Positions 26,012 to 35,371 are shown, counted from the stretch's first letter. The stretch is 64,000 nucleotides of DNA from Paeniroseomonas aquatica (GCF_030409335.1 NZ_JAUFPN010000184.1:62001-126000), one strand, 5' to 3'. Numbers and translations: made by a program. Notes: generated from the letters alone by a model not told the origin.

Positions 26012-28111
26012 TCACCAGTCATTATGCCGGGCGCCCTCGGTGGGCAGCCCGGCGGCGGCGATCCCGTCGTGCAGCCGGGCCCATTCCTCGGGCCGGCGCA
26101 TGGGATAGAGGTGCAGCAGCCAGCGCACCATCTCGCCGTCGGTCGGCGCGGTCTCGGCGAACCAGCCGGCGCGCAGGCCGCGCAGGAAGCGTTCCGCCGC
26201 CTGCCCGGCCTCCTCGGTGCGGCCGAGCCGGGCCAGCGCCGCCGCCCGCCAGGCCGGCAGGGTGCGGATGACGTCCTGGGCCCGGTCGCAGGCCTCGAGG
26301 GTCGCCTGATCGTCGCCGCGCAGGTAGGCGATGGTCACCTGGTAGCCCCAGTGGGTCAGGCTCGGCATCAGCGTCATCTCGAGCGACTGCTGGGCCAGCT
26401 CCGCCGCGCGGTCGTGGTTGCCGCTGAAGCTGTGGAACAGCGCGGCCGAGATGAGGGTCCAGCTGTCGTTCGGGTTCAGCTCGCAGGCGAGGCGCATCGG
26501 CACCTCGGCCTGGGAATGCTGGCCGCTCATCGCCAGGGACCAGCCGAGGGTGAGCTGGGCGCGGGAATCGGTCGGGTCGAGGTTCACCGCGCGGCGCGCG
26601 AATTCCACCGCGCGTTTTTCCCGGTCCCGGCTGCGGCGTTCGCCGGGATGGATGATATGGACCGAATTCTCCATCTGCGCGAGGCCGCTATAGGCCGAGG
26701 AGAAGCCCGGGTTGTGCTCGATGCATTCGCGGAAAAGCTGGCCGGCGCGGGCCCAGTTCTGCGGGCTGAAGCTGCGGATCATCGCCGTGGCCCGCAGCCA
26801 GCGGTCGTAGGATTCCAGCGAGACGTCGGACTCGACCGAGAGCCGCTGCAGCCGGGCCGAGGAGATCTGCAGGTTGAGCGCGATGGCGATGCGGCGGACG
26901 ATGTCGCGATGCGCCTCGAACCAGCCGTCGAGCCGCAGCTCCATGCGCTCGGACCAGATGAAGATGCCGCTGTCCTGCTCGGCGAGGGTCAGCACCATGC
27001 TGATGCGGTCGCCCACCTGATAGGTGGTGGCGCTGATGCGGTAGCGGGCGGAGACGCGGTTGGCGGTCTCGGTGGCCGGCGGCATCAGCGGCCCGTCGAC
27101 CACGAACCATTCGCGGAAGCGCACCAGGCAGGCGATGAGGTCGTGGCGGAAGCCCTGGGCGAGGTGCATCTGCTCCGGCGCCACCCCGTTCATGGCGAAG
27201 GGCTCGACCAGCAGGGCGATCCGCGCCGGCGTGCCGGCGGCGCGCGGCAAGGGCGCCGGGGCCAGCGCCTCGGCGAAGGCGGAGGCCGCCGGTCCGGCGG
27301 CCGCGGAAGCCTCGGCGAGGCCATTGGCCAGGGGTGCGATGCGGCCGAGCTTGATGTCGGCGACCAGCGCCTGGGTCGGCGCCGAAGGCTCGGTGTCGTA
27401 GTCATCCTCCAGCAGCTGCCAGAGCTGGTCGTAGGCCCTGAGCGCGCCGATGGTGTCGCCCGCCTCGGCGCTGCCGCGCATGACGTCGCGGCAGGCTTCC
27501 TCATGGGTCGGGTCGAGCTTGAGGATGGCCTCGGCCAGGCGCTGGCGGAGGCCGGGCGGCTGGCCGGGCCGGCGCATCGCGGTCTCGAGCGCACGGATCA
27601 GCCGGTCGTGATAGCTCTGGCGCGTCACCAGCAGCCAGCCGCGGAAGGCCGGGTCCAGATCCTCGAGGCCCTGCAGCAGCGCCTCGCTCAGCCGCGGCGT
27701 GGCCAGCAGCGAGGGATGCACGGCGCCGCGTTCCGCCACCTGCAGCACCTCCCGGGAATCCGCCGCGATGGCGGTGCCGTGGAGCGAGACGCTCAGCCGG
27801 CCGGCGCGCAGGGCGTGGCAGCCGACCGCCTCCAGGGCCTCGCGCAACTCATGCACCACCTGGCGCAGCGAGGCGCGGGCCTTCGCCTCCCCGGCCTCGC
27901 TCCAGAGCAGGCCGACCAGCCGTTCCCGGCTCTCCTCGCCGCCATCGGTGAGCAGCAGGTAGCCGAGGAGGGCGCGGGCCTTGCGGCTGCGCAGGCGCAA
28001 TTCCTTGACGGCCATCACGGCGCGCACGGGGCCGAACACCGAGACCAGCAGGGTTGCCGGCGGGCTGAAGCCCGGTGCGACGGCGCTGATTGGCTGCGAA
28101 AGCTCCTCCAT
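26012..28111 (-). CDS. SARP/BTAD transcriptional regulator with TPR domain
   Basis: This 699-aa regulator starts with an OmpR-like winged helix (residues about 15-105, with RKARALLGYLLL and RERLVGLLWSE). It continues with a bacterial transcriptional activation domain (to about 255, LKLDPTHEEACRDVM and GALRAYDQLWQLLEDDY). A TolB-like segment follows (about 300-430, with RISATTYQVGDRISMVLTLAE and IFIWSERMEL), then TPR repeats to the end. The ATG at 28111 has AGGAGCGG; a TTG 27 bases earlier is weaker. It lies downstream of and probably co-transcribed with the YcaO gene. It may control this locus. No phosphorylation domain is present. Confidence 0.85.
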   Translation of the reverse strand: MEELSQPISAVAPGFSPPATLLVSVFGPVRAVMAVKELRLRSRKARALLGYLLLTDGGEESRERLVGLLWSEAGEAKARASLRQVVHELREALEAVGCHALRAGRLSVSLHGTAIAADSREVLQVAERGAVHPSLLATPRLSEALLQGLEDLDPAFRGWLLVTRQSYHDRLIRALETAMRRPGQPPGLRQRLAEAILKLDPTHEEACRDVMRGSAEAGDTIGALRAYDQLWQLLEDDYDTEPSAPTQALVADIKLGRIAPLANGLAEASAAAGPAASAFAEALAPAPLPRAAGTPARIALLVEPFAMNGVAPEQMHLAQGFRHDLIACLVRFREWFVVDGPLMPPATETANRVSARYRISATTYQVGDRISMVLTLAEQDSGIFIWSERMELRLDGWFEAHRDIVRRIAIALNLQISSARLQRLSVESDVSLESYDRWLRATAMIRSFSPQNWARAGQLFRECIEHNPGFSSAYSGLAQMENSVHIIHPGERRSRDREKRAVEFARRAVNLDPTDSRAQLTLGWSLAMSGQHSQAEVPMRLACELNPNDSWTLISAALFHSFSGNHDRAAELAQQSLEMTLMPSLTHWGYQVTIAYLRGDDQATLEACDRAQDVIRTLPAWRAAALARLGRTEEAGQAAERFLRGLRAGWFAETAPTDGEMVRWLLHLYPMRRPEEWARLHDGIAAAGLPTEGARHNDW

Positions 28112-28150
28112 CCGCTCCTGATCCAGACAACGGCGCAAGGTAGTTGCTTG

Positions 28151-29461
28151 TCACAACAACCCAATTCCTCCGTGATGGCAATCGCCGCCGCCGCTTGCGG
28201 CCTGGCAGGCCAGCAGGCGCGCGCCAAGGAAGCGACCCGGTTCCACCGCCAGCCCCGGGCACAGCACCCGCAGCACCGGGACGCCGAGGGCCGGCCGGGT
28301 CAGGTCGCGGACGAGCACCGGGATGCCGCGCGCGCCCAGGCGGCCGGTCACGGCGGCGAAGGCCGCGGCCGGGTCGTCCGGCAGCGCCGTGGCCGGGTCC
28401 GCCGCACCCTCCGGATGCAGCAGGGCACAGCGATCGGCGCCGATGCCGTGGTAGCGGGCCAAGTGGGCCCGGTCGCGCGCATTCAGCGCGGCGTCGCCGC
28501 CCTCCCGCCGCTTCGCCAGCACCACGGCATGGGCCGTCTCCATCTGCGCCATCTCCAGCACCGCGGCCCGTGCCGCGGCGGCACGGCCGCTGCGGGCGGC
28601 GATGCCGCAGCAGAGGCCGCGGCCATCCGCATCGGTGGAGAGGGCGGCGAGCACCGGCACCGCGAGGTCGGTGGTGAGGTCGAGCAGCCAGCTTCGCCGC
28701 CCCGCCCCGCCCGGCGGCAGGCCCTGGCGCAGCTGCCCGAGCAACGACGCCGCGGCGGCGGCGGCCGGATCCTCGAGCGCCACCGGGCGGCCGCGGCTTC
28801 CGCCGCGCCACCACAGCGCCGCAGCATCGCGCTCGATCAATTCCAGCAGCGCATGCAGCGCCGCGGCCTCCGGCGTCGGACCGGCGGCGCAGCCGATGCT
28901 GAGCGGCCAGGGCGGCGGGCCGGAGCCGGCGCTGCGGAAGCAGAGCGACGCCGGCAGCCACAGGCTGCCCGGCGCATCCAGCCGCCGCATCTCCGCCCAG
29001 CCCTCCGGCGCTGCCCCGGCCGGCAGCACCTGGCCGAGCCAGTCGGCATCGACCGGATGCGGCGGGTCGGCACGCAGGCTGGCGCGGTCCGCCGCGGTCT
29101 CGACCGAGGCCAGCAGCTCCACGCCTTCGCCGAGGCAGCTGAAGAAGGCCTCCAGCAGGCTGGCGCCGGTGCCGCTGGCCGCGGCCAGCGGCAGGCCGGG
29201 GCTGGCCGCCAGCAGGTCCAGCGGCACTTCCGCGCCGAAGACCGCAAGCCCCGGCGCGGTGGGACAGTCAAGGCCGAAGAGCCGGGTGAAGCGGCCGGCC
29301 GCCCGCAGGAGCAGGGCCCGGTCGCGCTCCACCGGGCCCGGGTCGGCGGGGACCGGGCAGGCGATCCAGTCGAGGAATTCCTGCACCTCGGCGGTGGCCG
29401 GGAGGCCGGGTTCCAGCAGGCGGCGCGCGGCGGCCTCGCAGAGGGCGGCGGTATCGTGCAT
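28151..29461 (-). CDS. YcaO-domain protein
   Basis: This 436-aa protein carries the YcaO ATP-binding motifs: [25 protein letters not shown] at about residues 190-214, split here by the pattern EAxxxAxxExxERD, and AVLEMAQMETAHAV near residue 305. YcaO enzymes activate peptide amides with ATP to form azolines, amidines or thioamides. No cyclodehydratase E1 partner, TfuA or precursor peptide is nearby. The C-terminus ends in a Cys/His/Gly-rich tail (GGGDCHHGGIGLL), not the PxPxP tail of azoline synthetases, so the chemistry may differ. It precedes the SARP gene by 39 bases. Confidence 0.85.
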   Translation of the reverse strand: MHDTAALCEAAARRLLEPGLPATAEVQEFLDWIACPVPADPGPVERDRALLLRAAGRFTRLFGLDCPTAPGLAVFGAEVPLDLLAASPGLPLAAASGTGASLLEAFFSCLGEGVELLASVETAADRASLRADPPHPVDADWLGQVLPAGAAPEGWAEMRRLDAPGSLWLPASLCFRSAGSGPPPWPLSIGCAAGPTPEAAALHALLELIERDAAALWWRGGSRGRPVALEDPAAAAAASLLGQLRQGLPPGGAGRRSWLLDLTTDLAVPVLAALSTDADGRGLCCGIAARSGRAAAARAAVLEMAQMETAHAVVLAKRREGGDAALNARDRAHLARYHGIGADRCALLHPEGAADPATALPDDPAAAFAAVTGRLGARGIPVLVRDLTRPALGVPVLRVLCPGLAVEPGRFLGARLLACQAASGGGDCHHGGIGLL

Positions 29462-29505
29462 CGGGTCCCCACCATGGCTCCGGCGGAGGATAGCCCGGGG
29501 CTGCT

Positions 29506-32500
29506 TCAGGCCAGGAGGAAATCCCCGGCCTGCAGCGAGGCCCTGGCGACGCCCAGCAGGGTGACGCTGTCCCCCTCGCCGAGGTCGAGGACCAGGCTGT
29601 CGCCGTATTGCGCCGTCGCCGCCAGCACCGCGGCGAAGTCGCCGAGCGGGAGGCCGGCCAGTCGCATCCGGTCGGTGCCCGGGGCGAAGTCGCCGATCAC
29701 GTCGCCGCCGCAGCCGCGGGCGAAGGCAAAGATGTCGACGCCGGCCTCGCCGAACAGCACGTCATTGCCGGCGCCGCCGGTCAGGGTATCGTCCCCGGCA
29801 CCGCCCAGCAGCCACTCCGCCTGCGCGCTGCCGGTGATCGCGTTGGCGAGCTCGTTGCCGACGCCGAAGGGCGTGGCCCCGAGCAGCACCAGGTTCTCGA
29901 TATTGGCGTAGAGGTAGTAGCCGGCACCGGCGATATCGGCGAAGACGGTGTCGACCCCCTCCCCCGCCTCCTCGAAGACGACATCGAAGGGCGTGTCGAC
30001 GCGGTAGCTGTCGCTGCCGGCCTGGCCGAAGAGGTAGTCGCCCTCGCCGAAGCCGCCGGCGCCGTCGAGCGTATCGTCGCCGGCCCCGCCCACCAGCATG
30101 TCGAAGACGAAATCGGCACCCCCGGTGAGGCTGTCGGCGCCCTCCTCGCCATAGAGGAGGTCCGCATCGGCGCCGCCATCGAGCGTGTCGTTCCCCGCAC
30201 CGGCGACCAGGTAGTCCAGCCCGGCGCCGCCGAGCAGCCGGTCGTCGCCGGCCTCGCCATAGAGGGCATCGCCGCCATCGCCACCGGCCAAGGCATCGGC
30301 ACCCTCGCCGGCGATCAGGTAGTCGGTGCCGGGGCCGCCATCGAGGCTGTCCCCGCCGGCGACCCCGTAGAGGATATCGTCGCCGCCGCCGCCCAGCAGG
30401 GTGTCGTCGCCATCCTCGCCGATGAGGAGGTTGGCGCCGGCATTGCCGGTGATGGTGTTCGCCAGCGCATTGCCGACCGCGAAGAGGTCGCCGGCACCGG
30501 CCGCCAGGGCCAGCGCCTCGATGTTGTCGAAGAGGTAGTAGCTGCCGGCGGCGACGACCCTGTCCTGGCCCTGGACGGCGAATTCGAAGACCACGTCGGC
30601 CTGGCTGTCCACGTAGTAGGTGTCGTCGCCCAGGCCGCCGGCCAGGGCGGTGTCCCCGGCCAGGGCGTAGTGCCAGCCGAGGCCGGCGAAGCCGCCGCCA
30701 TCCCAGTCGTTGCCGGCGGCATCGGCCACATGCCCTGGCGTCAGTCCGCCGCCGAGCTCGATGTCCTGCGGCAGGGAGGGGCCGAGGAGCGCGCCGAGGT
30801 GGAAGACCAGCAGGGTCGGCTGCGCCGCCTCGCCCAGGGCGAGGACAAGCGGCACGCCGTCCAGCTCCAGCGCCAGGGATGGCGCGTCGCCCGAGAGCAC
30901 CAGCGGCTCGGAGAATTCCAGCGTGAGCTCGAAGCCGTTGTCCGGCGTCGGTTCGGTGACCTGCAGGACGGCGGGCGGGATCTGGTCGGCCGGCCAGAGG
31001 CTGGCGGCCAGCGGCTGCGCCGGCGGGACGAAGGCCAGCGCATTGCCGGCGGCGTCCTGCAGGCGTCCGGCAGGGTCGTCGAGCCCGGTGACGAGGATGC
31101 CGGACCGCGCCACGTCGCCGGGCTGCACCACCAGGGTGAAGGCGAGGCTGGTCGGGCTGCTCCGGGCCGGGTCATAGGTCGCGGTGCAGGGGGTGCCGTC
31201 GAGGTCGAGCAGCAGGCCGGGCAGCGCGAGGCCGTCGGCGAGGCCGACCGCCTCGGTGGTGGTCAGGACCAAGTGGAGGCTCTCGCCGGGGATGTAGCGC
31301 GCCGCCGCGGGGGCGACGAGGCTGGCCTCCGGCGCCAGCGCATCCACCAGGACGGTGGCAAGGCCCGGTGCAGCCGGCAGGTCGAGGCTCGAGGGATGGC
31401 CCGCCAAGTCGGCGATGCCGTGGTCCGGGTCGTGCAGCTGGACGAGGCCGATGCCGGTGCCCAGCATGCCGGGGGTGACGGTGAAGCCGAAGCGCAGCAC
31501 CCCCGGATCGCCGCCCGGCAGCAGCGCCGCCCGGACCGGCACGCCGGCGACGGTCAGGTCCAGCGCCGGCGGCGCCCCGGCGGGGTCGATGCCGACCGGC
31601 TCGCTCATCCGCAGGAGAAGCACGACCGCATCCCCCAGGCCGAAGGGGCCGGGATCCTCCAGGGTGACGGCACCGATGGCGGGCGCGGTGAGATCCGCCT
31701 GGACCAGCACGCCGGAGAGGTCCGGCGGGGCGCCGAGCGCCCCGCTCCAGGCATTGCCGGCGCCATCGGCGATGCCGGCGCCGCCCGGCAGCAGGCGGCC
31801 CAGGGCGATGCCGTCCTGGGCTACGGCCTCCGCCTGGATCACCAGGGCGAAGGCGAGGCGGTCGGCGGCCGGCTGGCCCTGGTAGGCGGCGAGCCAGGGG
31901 GTGCCGCCGATCAGCACCTCGAGCTGCGGGCCGGCGCCGCCGTCCGGCCGGAGCTGCACCGCCTCGTCGAAGGCGAGGGTGAAGACGAGCAGCTCCCCGG
32001 CCGCGTAGTTCCCGGCCGCCGGGCCGGCGATGCCGGTGAGCGCCGGCGCGGCCAGATCCGCCTCGACCAGCACGCCGGAGAGGTCCGGGAGCCCGTCCAG
32101 GCCGCCGGACAGCGGGTTGTTCGAGGTATCCGCGATGGTCCCGCCGGTGGTCAGCAACCGGCCGAGGGCGATGCCATCCTGGTCGGCGGCACCCGGCGGC
32201 GGCAGCAGCCGGAAGGTCAGCCGGTGCGGTGCCGGGCTGGAGAGGTAGCCGGCGGTCAGCAGCTGGTCGCCGACCAGGACCTCGAGCGCCGGCCCGGCGC
32301 CGCCCGGCAGGCTGCCGACCACCACCGGCTTGTTGAACTGGACGGTGAAGTCGAGCGCGGCGCCGGCCGGGTAGTTGGCGGCCGCCGGGCCCTGGACCGC
32401 GGTGACCACCGGCTGCGTGGTCTCGCCGACCCGGAGGTCCAGCCCCGCCCGGGCGGAGACGTTGCCGGCGCCGTCCTCGGCCTCGATCCCGATGGCATAG

Positions 32501-33000
32501 TACTGGCCGAGCGGCAGGGAGCCGAGGTCGAGGCTCCAGGCGCCGCCCAGCCCGGCCAGGGCGGTCCCGAGCAGCCGGCCGCCGTCGTAGGCGCGGATGA
32601 TGGCGCCTGCCTCGGCGGTGCCGGTGACCGCGGGGGTGGTGTCGGCGGTCTGCCAGATCGGCTGCGACCGGTCCCCGGTGGTATCCCCGGCGAAGCCGGT
32701 GACCAGGGGCGCATCCGGTGCGGTCTGGTCGACCACCAGCCGGTAGCCGGCGCTGTCGCCGCCGGCGGTGCGGGCGACCAGGGTGACGCCGGCTTCCCCG
32801 ATGAGATTGGCCAGGGCATGCCAGGCGCCGCTGCCGTCGGCGATGGCGCTGCCGATCTGCGAATTGCCCAGCATCAGCCGGACCAGGGCGCCGGGGTCGG
32901 CGGTGCCGAAGAGGATGGGCGAGGAATCGGCGGTGATGCCGTCGCCCGGCGCGCCGGTGTCGTTCTGCAGGCCGAGGATGGCCGGGGTGGTCAGGCCCAT
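29506..33000 (-). CDS. Large Ig-like / RTX calcium-binding secreted protein
   Basis: This 1164-aa protein has about six Ig/cadherin-like beta repeats of 100-130 residues. Units end in patterns such as QDGIALGRLL, GTIADTSNNPLSGGL and PDLSGVLV. RTX nonapeptides (GGxGxDxLx) fill about residues 855-1085, and a hydrophobic C-terminal strand (VTLLGVARASLQAGDFLLA) is like a type I secretion signal. It has no Sec leader, as expected for T1SS export. It is likely an adhesin or surface-layer-like protein needing Ca2+. ABC/HlyD/TolC export genes are not in the window. The ribosome site is poor. Confidence 0.87.
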   Translation of the reverse strand: MGLTTPAILGLQNDTGAPGDGITADSSPILFGTADPGALVRLMLGNSQIGSAIADGSGAWHALANLIGEAGVTLVARTAGGDSAGYRLVVDQTAPDAPLVTGFAGDTTGDRSQPIWQTADTTPAVTGTAEAGAIIRAYDGGRLLGTALAGLGGAWSLDLGSLPLGQYYAIGIEAEDGAGNVSARAGLDLRVGETTQPVVTAVQGPAAANYPAGAALDFTVQFNKPVVVGSLPGGAGPALEVLVGDQLLTAGYLSSPAPHRLTFRLLPPPGAADQDGIALGRLLTTGGTIADTSNNPLSGGLDGLPDLSGVLVEADLAAPALTGIAGPAAGNYAAGELLVFTLAFDEAVQLRPDGGAGPQLEVLIGGTPWLAAYQGQPAADRLAFALVIQAEAVAQDGIALGRLLPGGAGIADGAGNAWSGALGAPPDLSGVLVQADLTAPAIGAVTLEDPGPFGLGDAVVLLLRMSEPVGIDPAGAPPALDLTVAGVPVRAALLPGGDPGVLRFGFTVTPGMLGTGIGLVQLHDPDHGIADLAGHPSSLDLPAAPGLATVLVDALAPEASLVAPAAARYIPGESLHLVLTTTEAVGLADGLALPGLLLDLDGTPCTATYDPARSSPTSLAFTLVVQPGDVARSGILVTGLDDPAGRLQDAAGNALAFVPPAQPLAASLWPADQIPPAVLQVTEPTPDNGFELTLEFSEPLVLSGDAPSLALELDGVPLVLALGEAAQPTLLVFHLGALLGPSLPQDIELGGGLTPGHVADAAGNDWDGGGFAGLGWHYALAGDTALAGGLGDDTYYVDSQADVVFEFAVQGQDRVVAAGSYYLFDNIEALALAAGAGDLFAVGNALANTITGNAGANLLIGEDGDDTLLGGGGDDILYGVAGGDSLDGGPGTDYLIAGEGADALAGGDGGDALYGEAGDDRLLGGAGLDYLVAGAGNDTLDGGADADLLYGEEGADSLTGGADFVFDMLVGGAGDDTLDGAGGFGEGDYLFGQAGSDSYRVDTPFDVVFEEAGEGVDTVFADIAGAGYYLYANIENLVLLGATPFGVGNELANAITGSAQAEWLLGGAGDDTLTGGAGNDVLFGEAGVDIFAFARGCGGDVIGDFAPGTDRMRLAGLPLGDFAAVLAATAQYGDSLVLDLGEGDSVTLLGVARASLQAGDFLLA

Positions 33001-33192
33001 GGGCGGGCCGACCGGGTGGCGGGGCGTGCGGCGGGGCGGGCGGGCATGGCCGGAGGCGTCCTGTCCGAAGGTCGCCGGAAGATGCCGCCGGGCGGTAAAG
33101 GAAGCGTAGCCGCCGAGGGCCGGTCCCGGCTCGGGCCGAGGCGCGGCGCCCGGGCCCGAGACGCATCGGGACGGCCATGCTATCGGCCGGGG

Positions 33193-33927
33193 ATGTGTAC
33201 CGTCCTCCTGCTGCACCGGCCCGGCCATGCCTTCCCGGTGCTGATCGCCGCCAACCGGGACGAACGGCTGGACCGTGCCTGGGACCCGCCCGCCGCCTGG
33301 TGGCCCGACCGGCCGGGGGTCGTCGGCGGCCGGGACCGGACGGCGGGCGGCACCTGGATGGCGGCGAGCTGCGCCGGGGTGGTGGCGACCGTGCTGAATC
33401 GGCCGGGAAGCCTGGGGCCGGCGCCGGGCCTGCGGTCCCGCGGCGAACTGCCGCTGCTGGCGCTGGCGGCGGGGACGGCCGCGGCAGGGGTGGCGGCGCT
33501 CGGCCGGCTGCCGGCGGCGGAATGGCGGCCCTTCAACATGGTGGTGGCGGATGCCGCGGGGGCCTGGTTCCTGCGCGGCACCGGCCAGGGGCGGCCGGCG
33601 GTGGAGCCGCTCGGGTCCGGGCTGCACATGGTGACGGCGCATGACCCGAACGACCTGGCCAGCCCGCGCACCGCCCGTCACCTGCCGCGCTTCCGCGCCG
33701 CGCCGGTGCCGCGGCCCGAGACCGGCGACTGGGCGGCCTGGGAGGCGCTGCTGGCCGATGCCGGCCAGGAGGGCGGCGCCGCCGCGGCGCTGCGGGTGCC
33801 GCCGATCGGGGGCTTCGGCACGGTATCGTCCAGCCTGCTGGCGATCGGGCGCGACGGCGGCCTGGACTGGCGCTTCGCCGCCGGCCCCGCCGGGGCGGCG
33901 CCCTTCCTGCCGGTGGCCATGGCCTGA
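33193..33927 (+). CDS. NRDE (TANGO2-like) family protein
   Basis: This 244-aa protein begins [10 protein letters not shown] with Cys2, and the NRDE motif occurs as [10 protein letters not shown] at residues 19-28. TAGGTWMA and VTAHDPND also fit. The family has an Ntn-hydrolase-like fold in which Cys2 would be exposed after Met removal. Eukaryotic TANGO2 proteins are linked to heme or lipid handling; bacterial roles are poorly known. It diverges from the RTX gene across 192 bases in which no clear promoter or small gene is visible. Confidence 0.88.
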   Translation: MCTVLLLHRPGHAFPVLIAANRDERLDRAWDPPAAWWPDRPGVVGGRDRTAGGTWMAASCAGVVATVLNRPGSLGPAPGLRSRGELPLLALAAGTAAAGVAALGRLPAAEWRPFNMVVADAAGAWFLRGTGQGRPAVEPLGSGLHMVTAHDPNDLASPRTARHLPRFRAAPVPRPETGDWAAWEALLADAGQEGGAAAALRVPPIGGFGTVSSSLLAIGRDGGLDWRFAAGPAGAAPFLPVAMA

Positions 33928-34127
33928 ACCGCGCCGGCCCAGCCCTGCTCAGCCCCGGCCGGCCCACCGGCCCGCCGGCATTTCCCCGAAGCCGGCCGGG
34001 GGGCCGTGGCGCCCCCGGCCACCCCTTGCTATACCCCACCCGCCGGAGCACCCGGGTCGGCCGGATCGCTCCGCGTTCGGCCATGGGTGCGCCTGCGGAA
34101 GTCGCCGACAGAAGGATACTCCACACC
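33928..34127 (+). promoter_or_regulatory. purC upstream region with extended -10 element
   Basis: This 200-base GC-rich gap holds TGCTATACC at 34027-34035, an extended -10 (TG-N-TATAcc), about 93 bases before the purC ATG. A similar TGCTATAAC stands before purL. No TTGACA-like -35 is seen at the right spacing. No riboswitch-like fold or small gene was recognised in the rest. Confidence 0.45.
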
Positions 34128-34892
34128 ATGGCGCGACGCCGTCAGCTCTTTGAGGGCAAGGCCAAGATCCTGTTCGAAGGCCCCGAGCCCGGGACGCTGG
34201 TGCAGTACTTCAAGGACGACGCCACCGCCTTCCACTCGCAGAAGAAGGGCATCATCACCGGCAAGGGCGTGCTCAACAACCGCATCAGCGAATACCTGAT
34301 GACCCGGCTGATGGAGATCGGCGTGCCGACCCATTTCATCCGACGGTTGAACATGCGCGAGCAGCTGATCCGCGAGGTCGAGATCATCCCTCTGATGATC
34401 GTGGTGCGCAACGTCGCCGCCGGCAGCCTGAGCACCCGGCTCGGCATCGCCGAGGGCACCCGCCTGCCCCGCTCGATCATCGAGTACTACTACAAGAACG
34501 AGGCGCTGAACGATCCGCTGGTCTGCGAGGAGCACATCACCGCCTTCGGCTGGGCGGCGACCCAGGACCTGGACGACATCGTCGCCCTGACCTTGCGGGT
34601 GAACGACTTCCTCACCGGGCTGCTGCTCGGCGTCGGCATCACCCTGGTCGACTTCAAGCTGGAATTCGGCCGGCTGTACGAGAACGACGAGATGCGGATC
34701 GTCCTGGCCGACGAGATCAGCCCGGACAATTGCCGGCTCTGGGACAGCAAGACCGGCGAGAAGATGGACAAGGACCGCTTCCGCCGCGACCTCGGCAAGG
34801 TCGAGGAAGGCTATCAGGAAGTGGCCCGCCGCCTCGGCATCCTGCCCGAGGCCGGGGTGCGAGACCTCAAGGGGCCGGAGATGATGCAATGA
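34128..34892 (+). CDS. purC: Phosphoribosylaminoimidazole-succinocarboxamide synthase
   Basis: This 254-aa protein is a complete SAICAR synthase, adding aspartate to CAIR with ATP in de novo purine synthesis. [48 protein letters not shown] and [14 protein letters not shown] are the standard motifs. An upstream in-frame extension lacks conservation and is rejected. AAGGA lies about 12 bases before the ATG. Its stop overlaps the purS start (ATGA). Confidence 0.98.
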   Translation: MARRRQLFEGKAKILFEGPEPGTLVQYFKDDATAFHSQKKGIITGKGVLNNRISEYLMTRLMEIGVPTHFIRRLNMREQLIREVEIIPLMIVVRNVAAGSLSTRLGIAEGTRLPRSIIEYYYKNEALNDPLVCEEHITAFGWAATQDLDDIVALTLRVNDFLTGLLLGVGITLVDFKLEFGRLYENDEMRIVLADEISPDNCRLWDSKTGEKMDKDRFRRDLGKVEEGYQEVARRLGILPEAGVRDLKGPEMMQ

Positions 34893-35128
34893 AGGCGCGC
34901 GTGACCGTCATGCCGAAGGCCGGCGTGCTCGACCCCCAGGGCAAGGCGATCGGCCATGCCCTCGCCGGCCTCGGCTTCCAGGGCGTCGGCGAGGTTCGCG
35001 CCGGCAAGGTGATCGAGCTCGAGCTGGCCGAGACCGACCCGGCCAAGGCCCGGGCCGAGGCCGAGGCGATGGCCCGAAAGCTGCTGGCCAACATGGTCAT
35101 CGAGAGCTTCTCGGTGACCGTCGGCTGA
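34889..35128 (+). CDS. purS: Phosphoribosylformylglycinamidine synthase subunit PurS
   Basis: This 79-aa protein is the small subunit of the three-part FGAM synthase, which tethers PurQ to PurL for ammonia transfer. [17 protein letters not shown] and the central GKVIELEL strand, followed by [14 protein letters not shown], are typical. It overlaps purC by 4 bases and sits four bases before a small membrane-protein gene. Confidence 0.96.
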   Translation: MKARVTVMPKAGVLDPQGKAIGHALAGLGFQGVGEVRAGKVIELELAETDPAKARAEAEAMARKLLANMVIESFSVTVG

Positions 35129-35132
35129 GGCG

Positions 35133-35366
35133 ATGAAGACATCGCTCTTCATCCTGGCGGGGCTGACGGTGCTGATCTCGATCGGCCTGCGCTGGCGCGA
35201 GGAGCGGGTCGGCGCGATGCGCCCGGCGGCCGGGCCCCGGCGCGGCTGGGTCGCGGCGCAGAAGCACAGGCTGAACCGCTGGCTGACCGCCGCCACCCTG
35301 GCGGCGGTGCTGACGTTACTGGTGCTGGGCGGCCTGCATTGGCTGAAGGTCTGGCAAGGGAGTTGA
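35133..35366 (+). CDS. Small two-helix membrane protein between purS and purQ
   Basis: This 77-aa protein has two hydrophobic segments (residues about 4-19 and 52-70) separated by a basic stretch ([18 protein letters not shown]). That topology suggests two membrane passes with a cytoplasmic basic loop. It starts five bases after purS and ends six bases before purQ, so it is in the purine operon, an unusual place for a membrane protein. The family is not recognised. Confidence 0.7.
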   Translation: MKTSLFILAGLTVLISIGLRWREERVGAMRPAAGPRRGWVAAQKHRLNRWLTAATLAAVLTLLVLGGLHWLKVWQGS

Positions 35367-35371
35367 GCGGC

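Noticed and set aside
28141-28160. Near-palindrome GTTGCTTGTCACAACAAC between YcaO and SARP genes as an operator
   Set aside because: The arms pair imperfectly and it overlaps the YcaO stop; no second copy was seen in the locus.
26024-29911. 1295-codon open frame opposite the SARP and YcaO genes
   Set aside because: The translation is low-complexity Arg/Gly/Ala/His sequence without motifs, typical of antisense frames at this GC content; the minus-strand genes have clear domains.
29690-30480. Tandem DNA repeat or minisatellite
   Set aside because: The short repeats are RTX nonapeptide codons within an intact reading frame.
29608-33927. 1439-codon open frame on the plus strand opposite the RTX gene
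   Set aside because: It is an antisense shadow of GC-rich RTX codons; only its last 244 codons (from 33193) are a real gene with NRDE motifs.
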